From Zygaena filipendulae (lineage: Eukaryota; Arthropoda; Insecta; Lepidoptera; Zygaenidae), in contig OU015669.1 in NCBI GenBank assembly GCA_907165275.2, positions 4,300,501 to 4,364,500 on the forward strand: 64,000 bases of DNA. The letters are read 5' to 3'. Below are positions 14,201 through 23,894 of the stretch, piece after piece. The translations under genes were made by a program, and so were the position numbers. Positions within the stretch are counted from its first letter, which is position 1; each line of letters begins with the position of its first letter. The notes under the pieces were generated by a model, which was given only the letters and a program-made list of their open reading frames with translations, had not been told where the DNA came from and searched no databases.

Positions 14201-17200
14201 TAGCATACCTACACTTTATCAGGAGAAGGACATAGGGTACTTTTTATCCCGGAAACTCTAAAATTACCGCGGATGAAATCACGAGGAACAGCTAACACCA
14301 TAAGATAATCTCATTATATTTAAGTCATCTCAAGCACCACCAAGCACAATTTCTGAACACCGTGAAGGTTGACTGGTAGAGAATGCCACTGTGGCATTAA
14401 GTCCACCTTTTATACCATGTTGTGGAATAAGCTTAAATAAATAAAATAAAGAAATCTCCGGAACTACTGAACGGATTATCAGGCGGTTTTCACAGGTAGA
14501 CTTAGCTTGTAGCAATTCATTTATATCTGATGTGGGGAAATAACTTGCAATAAAAAGTGTTTCGCGCGGGTGAAACCACGGGTCAAAGGCCACAGCTAGT
14601 TCCGTTATAGCCGTTGGTAGAATTAATTTTTATCATCTGTTTACTTTGTTAGTCTTAGTTAAGTTTTATTTTCCAACGCTTCGCTCGGAGTTTTAAGTCC
14701 ACAATAACAGTTTAAGCTAAGCGTTTTGCAACAACAGCAGCGCTTAATAACGGGGTGTACGAAGAATGTTTCAACTATTAACTAAATAAGTTAAGTACTG
14801 TGACCTCGTGACTATAGAAATTAGGACAAATTGAAAGGATAGGGTAGTCTAGTCTTTATGAAAGCATGGTAAAAGATACAAAAACAATACACATATTACA
14901 TTGATATACCTACCTAACTAATACACTCACGCTTGTCTTTCGGAGGGGTAGGCATTAAACTATACTGCGTACCTACTGGCATTTTAGAGGAAGTCGTAAA
15001 CAAAGTTACCTTACGAATGACCCCTTTTAATGCTACTGCTACACCTGCGTGTTAACGCGTAAATTAGTGCGCTAATTAAGGCATTACATAGATGTGGCCA
15101 ACTGACTAGCGGCATTACTAATGACGTTAAACGTTAAGCGATAGCTCGGGTGTCAGTTTTTTGACACATCAAAGGGTTTTAGCGCGTTATTTAGCGCACT
15201 AAGCGGTGTTGGTTACATTAACGCCTTCTCATTCTGCGTGGCGCACGCGCCTAGCAAGACCGTATTTGCTTAGTTTTGGCGGGAACAATAAAAATACGAC
15301 AATGGAATGGTCTAAAATTACAGCTGTGTCTATCTCCATTGCAAAAAACACCTGTTTGAAACTTCGACCCCCATTTTGAGTTAACTCGTTATTTCACTAG
15401 AAATTAACGCCTAACGGCAAGTTGCAAACTAAATGTAGCCAACACGTATTTTAATGCCTTAATTAACGCGTAGTTGGACATTTACATCAATTTTAACGTT
15501 AACTCAGGTGGAGCAGTAGCATAAAGGTTAGGTGCCAGGCACTTTGAAAAATAAAACACGATCCACGACCGTCGTTCTTTACTAACACAGTAGAGTATTG
15601 TATTATATTATCTGTGGCAGAGGTGTCCGCTGGCCCACAGAGTCATTAGAGCGTGTAGATCTTTAATTACAACTGGCATATTGCAGTCAGCTGCGCTCGC
15701 GCCGTTGCAATGCAAATGAACGTACAGTTTGCTCTTGCACTCTGTATTTTCACGGTAGGACAACTCGGTATATGGAGAAGTCACGCATTGGATTGAAAAT
15801 AACTTCAACATATTTTTGTATCACTCTAATTATAGATTCATAAAGTGAATCTGATCTTGACTACGTTTATATGTATGAAATCATTGCATGTTTTTGTTCG
15901 CTACTTTCGTCAAGAAAGCATTGGATGGATTAAAAAAAAGACGAACGCTTTCGGAAACTCCATTGATTTAAAACGAAATTATTAATTCCCAATTTTATTT
16001 ACCTAACTACTAGCTTAAATAAAATAGCAACAGTTGTGCAAACCGTAGTAATCGACGCGTGCGACGCCCGACGGCCCCGCCCCCCCGGTTTCGAAAATGT
16101 CCGATAATCGCGCGGCATTGTCTTGTTTTCCTCGGCTTTCACCGGCGCACGCGCATCTAATGTAACACATAATTGCAACTAGCCGCATATTACCACATTG
16201 ACTATTGTCACACCCTTAATTTGTCAAGATTACGAGGAGTAATTTGTCGTAGAACCGTTTCTTCATAATGCTTTCCGTGTCTTTTCTGAAGTCACCATGA
16301 GTTTTTACAATACTGATATTCTAGAAAGAGTTAATATGACAAGTAATCACACTCAACGTGTTTTTGCAGGAACAAATTGCACCTGTAGAAGAACCGCAAG
16401 ACGACGAAAATCCGGCATTGAGGTAAATGCGGCAAACAAAGTCTAATGTACTTTCTATTCCATAGATAGCTGTGGATAATGAAAAACTGGAGAAACTATT
16501 AATTTAGGATTAAGTAAATAATACAACTACTGGCCTCAAAAGACATATTATCTGGACACGAAAAGCATTATGGTCGGATCTCAACATCCGACCAAAACTA
16601 CTTTTTAATACTAAAATATTTAGTATTTTAGTGTTAAAAAGTGATAGTAGATCCGATCTAGCTTTATAAAAGCTTTATAGCTTTTCGTGTCCAGATAGAA
16701 ACAAAATGTATAGTAAATGATAGAACATAAACAAGGTTTACAAAAAAAAAATCAGAGGGAACGTGGCCAATTTGGTTTACCTAGGTATTCTCAAAGTTTA
16801 TCTAGTTAGCTTAATTAGCCAAACTATACGTACCTATAATAATATTAAAGTTACATATACATTACCAACAGCTCATTTATCAGGGAGAATATACTATTCT
16901 GTGAATTTCCTTAAAATACGTAACTGATGTAAGCACATCAATTACGTATAATGAGCATCAGAAATATGTAACCACTTTTAACAGTTGTTGAATCTTATTG
17001 CAGTAGTGACAAAGTTAAATGACAAAATTGTTTATATGTATTTTTGATGCTGATTATCATAATTTTTTTTTTTTTTGCCATTTTCGCTCTCGACTTCTAC
17101 GCTGGAAACTTTTGCATTTGATTCTCACAACACACTGACATACATATTATATCTGAACAAATTGTCTACAGTCGCGGTGACCTGGAAGAGTACCGTCCGG

Positions 17201-19031
17201 GACAGGTGTTCTCTCTGAACGCACAAGAGTTGCTGGATTTACAGCCGGAGCGCAAAGCCTCCAACGAGGGCAACAGTCAGCAACTGCAACAGCTCTACAG
17301 TGAACCACAGCCCGAACACAAGCAGAACCTGCAGCAATATTACTATCTTGAATCTCAACTTGCGAGACAGGTGATTTTTTTTTTTATGAAATTTGTGTTA
17401 TCACTCTTTTCTTGACATTTCATTGATGCTATAAACAGATGCTATACAAGAGCGATCCACAAATTTTTAACGATAAACTCAAACAGTAACAGAAACAAAG
17501 GATGCTATAGACTTTCTATTGTTATTTTTCAGGTCCCAGTTCAGCCCTCACATGCCGTCATAACTCGTCCTTACTTCTCATCAAACGGCGGAGAAGCCTC
17601 AGTAGGCGCCGCTCTATCTGTTAGTGACACAGGCGCGTCTGGGGCCAGCGACTCTTTAGACCATGATCTATTGGCCCTACTAGCTCATACACCAGTCAGA
17701 GGTGAAGATCCTCGCCAGCAAGCATATTTACAGACACCACAAGTCCAGCAAGTTTCGTCACATAGCGTTGCCCCACAGTATCAACAGGTTGGTTATATAT
17801 TTAAATGACGAATTTATACCAAGTCAGTATACAAACAAATAGGTACTCAAAAGTTACCTTGATATTTTTAGGTTTCGTGAAAGGCGTGAAAATTCTCTAG
17901 AATTTATAAGTATACTTTCGTATCTGTTTATTAATATTTCTTATTATTAAATTACAGGTCGACAAATACCCGACGAAGCCAAGCAAGAAACCAACAAAAT
18001 TGCGCTCAAAGTCACAAATCCTAGCTCCTCAAAATCCTACCGCACCCCAGCAATACCTCATCGAAACAACTAATGTACAGCAGCAACAACAACCTCAGCA
18101 GCATTACCGCCCAGCTCCTCAGCAACAAAGAACAGCACAATCACTCCGCTACGTCCAAACACCACAGACTCAACGAGTATTTTATGAACAACCCGAGCCA
18201 GAAGGACTAAAAGTGGTCCCTCCACCAAATTTACAACAACAGCTCAGAACTCAACCTACCTTCAGATTTGTTCCCCAAATACAACAAGAAGATGCACCTA
18301 AACAATACAGAATTATTGATCCTTTAAGAGTTCAGTTAAGGCAAGAACAAACAAGACAAGCTTCAAGTGTAGATAGGCCTGTGACGTATTTGAAACGTTA
18401 CCCAGATCCCGAAAAAATTAGATCAATTAAATCGTATGAGCAAAATGTCCCAGAAGGAGGTTTAATTGCTCAACAACCTCAGCAAGTCATCGGCGAACAA
18501 TATTTCCTTCGACCGGTATACAGATCCAACGAACAGCGTGGAAGATATCAGCTACCGCCTCCAACTGGGAGTCATGTCGATCAGGTTCGAGCTCCTGAAC
18601 CAACAAAACCTCCCCATTCCGCTATCTATGTCAGCAAAAACATTGCTCCCAAAAAAATCAAACCTCAAGCTTATCTGAGAGAGCAGCCTCAAAGAGTGGA
18701 ACAGCCGTTATACCAGCAACAGCAGCCATCAAGATTTGAATTAGAACAACAATCCAGAGTAGAGCAAGTAAACATTGAACAACATGGTCAGAATATTGAA
18801 GACCAACGATCGCATTTGCCTCCGCCAAGGAATAATAAGGCTTATACTCCTGAGGAGTTTGCGGCTCTAGTAGCTGCTGGATATGCAGTCACGCCTATTC
18901 CAGTCAGTGCTCAGGGCACCCCAATGGCTCAGTCAAGGTCTGGTATAGATGCTCCAATTCACCCCCCTAGAAGACAATTCTACACCAGGCGACACCAGTA
19001 CCTTCCACTCAGATCTGACGAGGCGCCCTAA
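5135..19031 (+). CDS. Gln/Pro-rich putative secreted protein (gene 1, 5' end missing)
   Basis: Five exons join in frame: 5135-5271, 16370-16422, 17172-17370, 17533-17787 and 17958-19031, all with AG acceptors and GT donors. They give about 570 residues ending at TAA 19029-19031. The first exon opens in mid-codon after ttccag and reads IAMCAYGVGA then KET, which looks like the end of a signal peptide cleaved after GVGA. The in-frame ATG at 5143 is therefore probably not the start; a short upstream exon should supply it. A KR pair follows at 5206-5211. The middle is dominated by Gln and Pro (QQQQ runs), as in insect extracellular, cuticle or egg-coat proteins. The C-terminus turns ordered (EEFAALVAAGYAVTPIPV) and ends in a basic, Tyr-rich stretch. 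No enzyme motif, zinc finger or chitin-binding consensus is visible. I do not recognise the family. The exon chain is well supported; secretion is inference. Confidence 0.82.
5381..5580 (+). repeat. Degraded CCGACTTC-family repeat
   Basis: Starts AACCGACTTCAATAAAGG and keeps ATATGTTCGACTATA, GAAATCGAGGAAACTTTTCA and ATAGCAATTTGAGTATTTTT. These match the units at 23.9-25.1 kb. It lies in the first visible intron of gene 1. Confidence 0.55.
5729..6057. mobile_element. CRE-bearing MITE family M2, copy 1
   Basis: About 330 bp. Conserved ends read TCAAAATTCTAATTAGTCCG and CTACAAGGCGGACTAAAAAA; the centre has two TGACGTCA sites about 60 bp apart. This copy and the one at 11319 share an outer flank (GGGTATTCTCCAGGGTATG and GTCAAGTAGCCAATTG) that other copies lack. 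Confidence 0.75.
6080..6410 (+). mobile_element. tRNA-derived SINE
   Basis: The head has an A-box-like GATAGCTCAGTGGTTGATGC. The tail (CCATGGGCGGCGGTAAGCAC, TTACCATCAGGTG) matches the piece at 29170 and resembles 3' ends of lepidopteran LINE/SINE pairs. A short A tract ends it. Confidence 0.65.
6942..7116 (-). mobile_element. Helitron copy
   Basis: CTAG end, then CCCCGCGGCTTCACTC with a deletion after the hairpin. Carries GCCGTTAAGGCGTGAAAGCG and ends at TATTAGTAGGGA. Confidence 0.6.
7373..7492. repeat. Structured palindrome P1
   Basis: Arms of about 38 bp (GTGCGGAA.., GTCATTGCAAAGAGTTCCGA) enclose a 40-base GC-rich loop (CCCGAGCCGAGGCGCAGCCG). Confidence 0.8.
8334..8570 (-). mobile_element. 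Helitron copy, next to a tandem pair
   Basis: CTAGCTGTCCCCCGCGG start. The body has AATCCGTTCAGTAGTTTTTG and the other end lies in TTTTATAATAATA just before the next copy. Confidence 0.55.
8575..9033 (-). mobile_element. Two Helitrons in direct head-to-tail contact
   Basis: Copies 8575-8804 and 8805-9033 are nearly identical. The TTAGG end of the first touches the CTAG of the second with no host DNA between. Both carry AAAAGATAGGATAG (as its complement) and ACGTGACACGTGATTTATAT. Each is about 229 bp. Confidence 0.7.
9392..9545 (-). mobile_element. Truncated Helitron
   Basis: CTAGCTGTGACCCGCGGCTT head, with the body cut after TTGAGTAGTTCTGCGG. The flanks 9034-9391 and 9546-10255 hold nothing else recognised. 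Confidence 0.5.
10256..10509 (-). mobile_element. Helitron with an expanded internal octamer
   Basis: Complete copy from CTAGCTGTGCCACACGG to ATATTAGTAGGA. The ACATCCAA unit, present once or twice in other copies, is repeated about ten times at 10407-10483. Confidence 0.7.
10510..11318. other. Intron DNA of gene 1
   Basis: Mostly AT-rich. A short GC-richer patch at 10690-10800 (aaaggttgcgaaagagccgg) has no ORF. Nothing recognised. Confidence 0.4.
11319..11613. mobile_element. CRE-bearing MITE M2, copy 2 (inverted)
   Basis: Reverse orientation to the copy at 5729. One site is intact (TGACGTCA at 11470-11477) and the other reads TGACGTTA. Ends CAATTGGCTACTTGAC and CATACCCTGGAGAATACCC. Confidence 0.75.
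11937..12120 (-). mobile_element. Helitron copy
   Basis: AGCTGTTCCCCGCGG head and CGTGAAAGCGTAACAAATAA body; both ends are degraded. Confidence 0.5.
12717..12733. repeat. Poly-G tract
   Basis: A run of about 12 G. The surrounding 12121-12981 is AT-rich, with no gene or clear element. Confidence 0.7.
12986..13854 (-). mobile_element. piggyBac-family element with yabusame-like ends (non-autonomous)
   Basis: TTAA stands at both sides (12982-12985, 13855-13858). Both ends start CCCGGCGAGCATGAG, and the right end continues CCAGGGTATCCCACACCCTG. These are the ends I recognise from the Bombyx piggyBac-like element yabusame, together with its subterminal AGTAGCTGGAGG-type segment. Only 869 bp remain and no transposase is visible, so it cannot move by itself. 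Confidence 0.85.
13318..13498. mobile_element. hAT-like MITE nested in the piggyBac relic
   Basis: Ends CAGGGGTCGGCAACC and (reversed) CAGTGGTCGCC, typical hAT termini. The 8-bp flanks ACCTATGC (13310-13317) and TTCTATGC (13499-13506) share their last six bases. Confidence 0.7.
13859..15028. other. Mixed repeats in gene 1 intron
   Basis: A GC-rich piece with an A12 tail (13875-13935) looks like a retroelement 3' end. A small hairpin (ACCGGTCTATAAAGACCGGT) is at 13967. A 21-bp direct duplication (ACCAATTTAGCATACCTACA) is at 14175-14215. Plus-oriented Helitron 3' ends stop near 14294 and 14599. The remainder is AT-rich. Confidence 0.45.
15029..15330. repeat. Dispersed repeat R1, copy B (inverted)
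   Basis: Reverse-complement partner of the repeat at the window start, ending TGGTCTAAAATTACAGC. A more diverged third piece (atgtagccaacacg, ttaacgcgtagttgg) follows at about 15400-15530. Confidence 0.7.
15540..16369. other. Gene 1 intron end, GC-richer patches
   Basis: 15610-15800 and 16040-16160 are clearly less AT-rich than their surroundings. The latter has GGCCCCGCCCCCCCGG, a GC-box-like string, about 270 bases before the next exon. There is no ORF with splice sites in either, so they could be regulatory; I cannot show that. Confidence 0.3.
16370..16422 (+). CDS. Gene 1, exon encoding an acidic linker
   Basis: This is a 53-base exon between tttttgcag and AG/gtaaat. It encodes EQIAPVEEPQDDENPAL plus two bases that pair with the next exon to make Ser. 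It is too short to stand out as an ORF, but phase, splice sites and composition all fit. Confidence 0.75.
16551..16695. mobile_element. 145-bp hairpin MITE in gene 1 intron
   Basis: TCTGGACACGAAAAGC is matched by its reverse complement at the other end, and the middle also folds (AATACTAAAATATTTAGTAT). TA flanks both sides, as for Tc1/mariner MITEs. Confidence 0.75.
17172..17370 (+). CDS. Gene 1, exon with start of the Gln-rich region
   Basis: Acceptor gtctacag and donor CAG/gtgatt. One base completes a Ser codon, then 66 codons: RGDLEEYRPGQVFSLNAQ, ELLDLQPERK, then Gln-rich text with YYYLESQLARQ at the end. The tract LNAQELLDLQPE is the least repetitive part of the exon and a good probe for homologues. 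Confidence 0.82.
17533..17787 (+). CDS. Gene 1, exon of 85 codons
   Basis: Acceptor tttttcag, donor CAG/gttggt, phase 0 at both ends, so this exon could be skipped without a frameshift. It encodes VPVQPSHAVITRPYFSSNGG, a Ser/Ala/Gly-rich segment, the acidic SLDHDLLALLAHTPVRGEDP, then Gln-rich sequence ending APQYQQ. Confidence 0.82.
17958..19031 (+). CDS. Gene 1, terminal exon (Gln/Pro-rich, ordered C-terminus)
   Basis: Acceptor attacag, then GTC GAC AAA in phase 0, giving 357 codons and a TAA stop. It starts with a basic VDKYPTKPSKKPTKLRSKSQ stretch, runs through Gln/Pro-rich text with scattered Tyr and Arg (RIIDPLRVQLRQEQ, PVTYLKRYPDPEKIRSIKSY), and ends with the EEFAALVAAGYAVTPIPV block and PPRRQFYTRRHQYLPL. 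The reading frame is open well upstream of the first ATG because the acceptor, not a start codon, defines the exon. Confidence 0.9.
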   Translation, partial: VDKYPTKPSKKPTKLRSKSQILAPQNPTAPQQYLIETTNVQQQQQPQQHYRPAPQQQRTAQSLRYVQTPQTQRVFYEQPEPEGLKVVPPPNLQQQLRTQPTFRFVPQIQQEDAPKQYRIIDPLRVQLRQEQTRQASSVDRPVTYLKRYPDPEKIRSIKSYEQNVPEGGLIAQQPQQVIGEQYFLRPVYRSNEQRGRYQLPPPTGSHVDQVRAPEPTKPPHSAIYVSKNIAPKKIKPQAYLREQPQRVEQPLYQQQQPSRFELEQQSRVEQVNIEQHGQNIEDQRSHLPPPRNNKAYTPEEFAALVAAGYAVTPIPVSAQGTPMAQSRSGIDAPIHPPRRQFYTRRHQYLPLRSDEAP

Positions 19032-19080
19032 AATTGAATCATGTACATTAAAAAAATAGCTATAGACCATAATTGTGTAT

Positions 19081-19086
19081 ATTAAA
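19081..19086 (+). terminator. Possible poly(A) signal of gene 1
   Basis: ATTAAA lies 50 bases after the gene 1 stop, the first plausible polyadenylation hexamer. In DNA this AT-rich such hexamers arise often by chance. Confidence 0.3.
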
Positions 19087-19514
19087 ATAGTGATAAAACT
19101 TTGAATAGTTTCACTTCAATGTACCTACCTCGGAGAAATTTTTATTCCAGCTGAGGAAAAAGCACTGTTGAGTCCAATGTAATTATTTCCAAGATGACAA
19201 AACCGCAGTAGGTATGTGAGCATTGGATTTTATTGTGTGGAAACCGCAGCTACCACAATCGTGCAAACCGTGAATGCATTTGACAGGCCTAGTTAGGTAT
19301 CTATACATATTATTTTGTTACGTTATTGTACTACAGTGCCCTTATTCACTTTGACCAACAATATTCCATGCCCATAACGCGCGTCCCAAAAACACCATCA
19401 CAAACACTCCATTTTGCACATTAATATTCTGTTGTACGCCGCAAGGAACGTTGTAAATGTATTATTATGAAGTGAAACTTTTTTGAGCTCGCGGAAAAGA
19501 CAATGGGCATGTGA

Positions 19515-19697
19515 AATACATTTTTTTAATCCGTGGCGTCGTGTAGATTAATAAAAATTTTGGACACGTATTTTTTCTTTTTTTACCTAATCAAAAAATA
19601 ACGGCGACACATTGACTTGAAATTTCGCGTGACGTCACTACTCGGTGCAGTTTATACGGGGCTTATATCGGTTAATGACGTCACGACATATCTGAAA
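19515..19697. mobile_element. CRE-bearing MITE M2, copy 3 (truncated)
   Basis: Inverted orientation. Both TGACGTCA sites are intact (about 19632 and 19676), but the element stops right after CACGACATATC. Together with 19698-20421, which shows nothing else, it forms the 3' flank of gene 1. Confidence 0.65.
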
Positions 19698-20421
19698 CAT
19701 GTTATTTATTAATGTTGTATAACATGTTTTTTTATATAGTCTGTACGCACCGTTAACTCTTTTAGTCAATTTAAAATACTCAGTTTAAGAAAGTTATTTC
19801 TCTAAGAGGATATTGTGATCAATAGGATGTTAGCCTATTATAAAAATAGTAAAGATACGAATTCACCTATAGTCCGTTTCTTTTGTCGTCGATTTGTTTG
19901 CATTGCTCTCAACGGGTGCGATCCGATAATACCAAGCAATCGCCTTTCGATGTGTAATCCTAATGGATTCTGTCACGTTTGTTTTTATTGTGCGCTTAAA
20001 GTCTATCTATGATGTACTTACTAGAGTAGATATGATTAATCAATTTATCCTATATTTATAAACGTAACTCAAACATGATAAGCTCTCAAGTCTTTGTTTC
20101 CAACTCAATGAGACAGAATATCTTTAGAAAGGGCTAATTTTGTGTGGCTTTATAATGCTTTATAAACACAAACTTTGCTACAAGATCGGCGACTAAGTTC
20201 ACGCTACCAAAAAGCTAACTACGCTTCAACCATATTAAAACATGTATAGAGATTAGACTTTGAAAACCTATAAGGTACCTACGTGTTTTTGTGTCAGCGT
20301 AAAAGCACACCATAAACAAAAGAAGACTAAAGAAGTAAAATCCTTTTCCTAAGTACCTAGCTGTCTTCATGATACACAGTCAAAATATCCTTTTAAATAG
20401 CAAAATATTAGATATATATTA

Positions 20422-20842
20422 CTAGCTGTGCCCCATAGTTTCACCCGAGTGAGTTTCGAAATTCCCGCAGGAACTCCAAAGAAAAGTTTTGTCCAAAAAA
20501 TTAAAATTAAAATTTCTGGAGTGGGCTACCTTTATCACCTAGGACACATAGCCTACTACCTATTTTCAGATCTACAAAATATATAAGTACAATAAAATTC
20601 ATAAAAATCGGTCAAGGCGTTTCGGAGGAGTTCGATAACAAATACTGTAATACGAGATTCTTATAATATACTAGCTGTTCGGAGTTCCCGCGGGAATTCC
20701 GGGATAAAAGTACCCTATAGCATTCTCTGTACCCCTGACAACGTGCATGCCAAATTTCATCCAAGTCCGTTCAGCCGTTTTTGCGTGATTGAGTAACAAA
20801 CACACAAACATCCACACTTTCACATTTATAATATTAGTAGGA
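20422..20842 (-). mobile_element. Two Helitron copies
   Basis: A diverged copy starts CTAGCTGTGCCCCATAG at 20422. The second, 20671-20842, is complete except that its terminal hairpin is deleted (CTAGCTGTTCGGAGTTCC); it ends ATATTAGTAGGA. Confidence 0.6.
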
Positions 20843-21177
20843 TAAGATGTACGTATATTATAAGTTGAGCGAATAATGACTGGAGGAGGAGGCGCCCGTA
20901 AAAGCGCGAATACTTATTTACGTCACTGGGCGCGTCGATGTCTCTAGATGGAATGTCGCTGTATTTTGGAGACATTTTTTAAAAGCTAGTAGACCTATGG
21001 TGTGGTTATTATTCGCTACAATGTAATTGTGAATTTGAGATTCTTAACGAAATTCTTATGAAATCTTTCGGTCTACGTCGTCGGTACGAGTAGAATTATA
21101 TTTACAATGAAATTAAATTAGATTATTATGTTTATGATTTTAGATCTGTCTGTTATAATGTTTTTCCTTTAGGTTAG

Positions 21178-21495
21178 GTTAGTAATCCCCAAGAAGGAGA
21201 AGATGGCGGTGCGTCGCGTGTTCCGATGCATCAGCATCGTCGAGGGGCACGAGTGGGCCCCTCGCGGAGGAGCCCGTTTCGGGCTGGCGCTGTCGGGGCT
21301 GCGGAGCATGCGAGAGCGATCCCCGCCGCCCTGGCAACAGGCGCGGAGAAGATGAACACCCCAGGGTTTTTTAGTGGGTAGGTTGCCCTTTTCAGGTGTT
21401 TTTAGGGTGGAGTCCCACATAACCATCGCTCCGCCCCAGGACGGTGGTATCCATGAGGATTTTCCCTGGGCACCAAAAAAAAAAGTTAGTAATCC
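21178..21495 (+). mobile_element. 5'-truncated non-LTR retrotransposon with 11-bp target duplication
   Basis: GTTAGTAATCC occurs at 21178-21188 and again at 21485-21495, exactly flanking a 296-bp GC-rich body that ends CTGGGCACC and a run of about ten A. The duplication and tail are the marks of target-primed reverse transcription. The body has no tRNA boxes, so it is a LINE tail rather than a classic SINE. Confidence 0.8.
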
Positions 21496-21749
21496 GATAC
21501 CTTCACCAGATCAAACTTTAAAAAAAATTATCTCCGTCCTGCCTAAAATGATTTAAAAGCACAATATACCACTACTTACTTTGTACCCTATAAGTACCAA
21601 AACTATTAGATCGTCTTTAGAATCAACGTTGACAAACTTTAAAAAAAAAGGTACCTTTAAAAATCTACGACCACGCAAACGCTTATTTACGAAGAAAGCT
21701 AGTACCTATTACCTAATTAAAACTTGCGAGTCTGTATTGTCAGTAAGGA

Positions 21750-21945
21750 AATAGTTATTTGTGCAATAAGAGAGCAAAGTCATTTTATGCTGCGAGTGCT
21801 GATTTTGAATCCTGAGCAAGCGAAGGATTCAAGGATTGAATCACGAGCGTAGCGAGTGATTCTAAAGTTGAATCCTGAGTGTGGCGAGGGATTCAAAGGC
21901 ACGAGATGCAAAAAACTTTGCTCTCGTGTAACACAAATAACTTTT
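21750..21945. repeat. Structured palindrome P2
   Basis: Arms GTTATTTGTG.AATAAGAGAG and CTCTCGTG.AACACAAATAAC. The loop holds three GAATCxxGAG/GGATTCAA units with AGCGTAGCGAGTGATTC. Confidence 0.7.
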
Positions 21946-22374
21946 CACTTCAGCAGCGAGAACACTTTAGGAGATAATAGTTATTTACAGGTTAAATATC
22001 AGTTTTATTTGCAGTAAATACTTATTTTCGTTTAAATACAACAATAAGTTAAAAATTCAATAAATTACATTAAAAGACATAATTGTCTTTTTGCTAAATT
22101 ACTTTAGTTAGTACAAATTTCCGAACGTGTTTGTCTTTGAGGTCGAATTCAAAATCGGAACTTCGAAAGGGCTGGTCTTTGTCTCTCTCTTTCTAATGGC
22201 GGGAAAGAATATAGAGTGTAAATGTTTCGAATTGTATGATTAACCCAAGGCTGAATAAGATATTCGCGGTTTTCTGAAAACAAAAATTAAAAAGTTACTT
22301 TGTCTCACTCAGTGAGCAAAATCGCATTTTGCTCACTGATTTCAGGCAGCAAAACCTACATGTTTCAGCTACTG

Positions 22375-22525
22375 AAGTGAAATAGTACATTGTTATCCAA
22401 GGGGTGAAAGTAACTCATTTAGTGCCGAGACGGGGTTTGGCGCCCGAGCGTAGCGAGGGCGCCAATAGTTCGAGGCACTAAATAAGTTACTTTCTCCCGA
22501 GGGTAACACTGTGCTTTTCATTACG
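22375..22525. repeat. Structured palindrome P3
   Basis: Arms GTTATCCAAGGGGTGAAAGT and its near complement enclose GGCGCCCGAGCGTAGCGAGG then GCGCC, itself a hairpin. A smaller hairpin (CAGTGAGCAAAATCGCATTT) is just upstream at 22310-22345. Confidence 0.75.
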
Positions 22526-22529
22526 AATG

Positions 22530-23890
22530 CAAGGAAAGTCAAAATAAAAATAGGAATTAGCTAAAGAAAAAATGAGTGAAGATCGGATAGTCGCTTGACA
22601 CTTTCCCACCTATTTCTTTTTCTTTGGCCGGCTAGCTATTCAGCCAGTATTTTTTATTTACATTGTGGCGACCTAAAAAAAATATTTTCTTTAATTATTA
22701 AGTATTAATTAAAGAAAATAAAAAAATATAAATAGGAATTAGCTTAAGAAAAAGTGAATGAATTTTATTTTAATTAATACCTACTTAAACTTTACGTTAT
22801 TTCAATTTTACATCGCGCTGGCTGTATAGAAAGTTGAAACATGGTTCAATAGAAATGTGAAAATAGACCTAGTTTTTTTTTAATAATTTGACAGTTGTCA
22901 GTTGAAAGCGATTCTCCCTAGGGCTGAAAAGGGCTACTTTCAACCCGCTTCTCAGGCAACTTCAGACCTACTTTCCGAGCATGAGTAATGAAAAAGAATA
23001 TTCTTAATGATTCGAAATATATCTATTTTTAAAACTTAAATTCTCAGTAAAATAATTTGATTTCATATTGAATTATTATTATTGTTTACTTTTATTGAGA
23101 ATGATAAAAGCTTGTAAGGCAAGACGTAATAGATACCAATCTAAATCTAGGGAAAAATACTCTTTAGCACAAAATTTAGGAACCAATAAAAGAGAGGCTT
23201 TTAAGATTTCCGTTTATTTTGCAAAACTTTTTTCATTTTATGACACCGCGAAATTATTAAATTTCTCTTAAAAATATCATTTTAACGGTTGCGTTAAGTA
23301 AAAATAAAATTCTTCTATTCATTTATCCATAGCCGACCTAGTCAAATTAAGCACATAAAATGCAAAATTGTTATGTAGCAGGACGTCGAAAGTCAATATT
23401 TAATAGCGTCCATGTTCCAAAAAAGTAAAAGTGATGTATTAAAAAAAAAAAAAAAATTAGTATTCAATATTAGAATATTATTTATATTCAATATAGAAGA
23501 TTATTAGATAAATGAAATATAGAAACCATACAACAAGAAGGATGACCCATACCTACAAGAATTTGCATGTCTACAGATAAGGAGGAAGCCATGAGCCGTG
23601 TACTATCGAAGAGTGGATGTTTGTCGGTGGTTGATCTCTCAATTAGCCCACGGATATCCGGGCCCGAGCGATGTTTTCTTCACAAATACAATATCTCTCC
23701 CCAGGGCACTAGAATGACTCCATGTTTACTTCGTATGGTTGTACCTGTTGTATGTACTCGACTTCAAGAAATGCCTCTTTAAATAATAACTATCATATTG
23801 GTAGATACTAGTGATATACTTTAGTCTAAAATTATCTTAATTCAAGTTAATAAATATATTTTAAATTAATTATTTTCAACTCGATCAAAT
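22530..23890. other. AT-rich intergenic DNA
   Basis: No gene supported. 23560-23785 is GC-richer and reads as an open minus-strand stretch (DIRGLIERSTTDKHPLFDST) that I do not recognise; it could be a retroelement crumb. Confidence 0.35.
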
Positions 23891-23894
23891 TAAT

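Noticed and set aside
18466..18678. 70-codon ORF, + strand
   Set aside because: Out-of-frame shadow within the last exon of gene 1.
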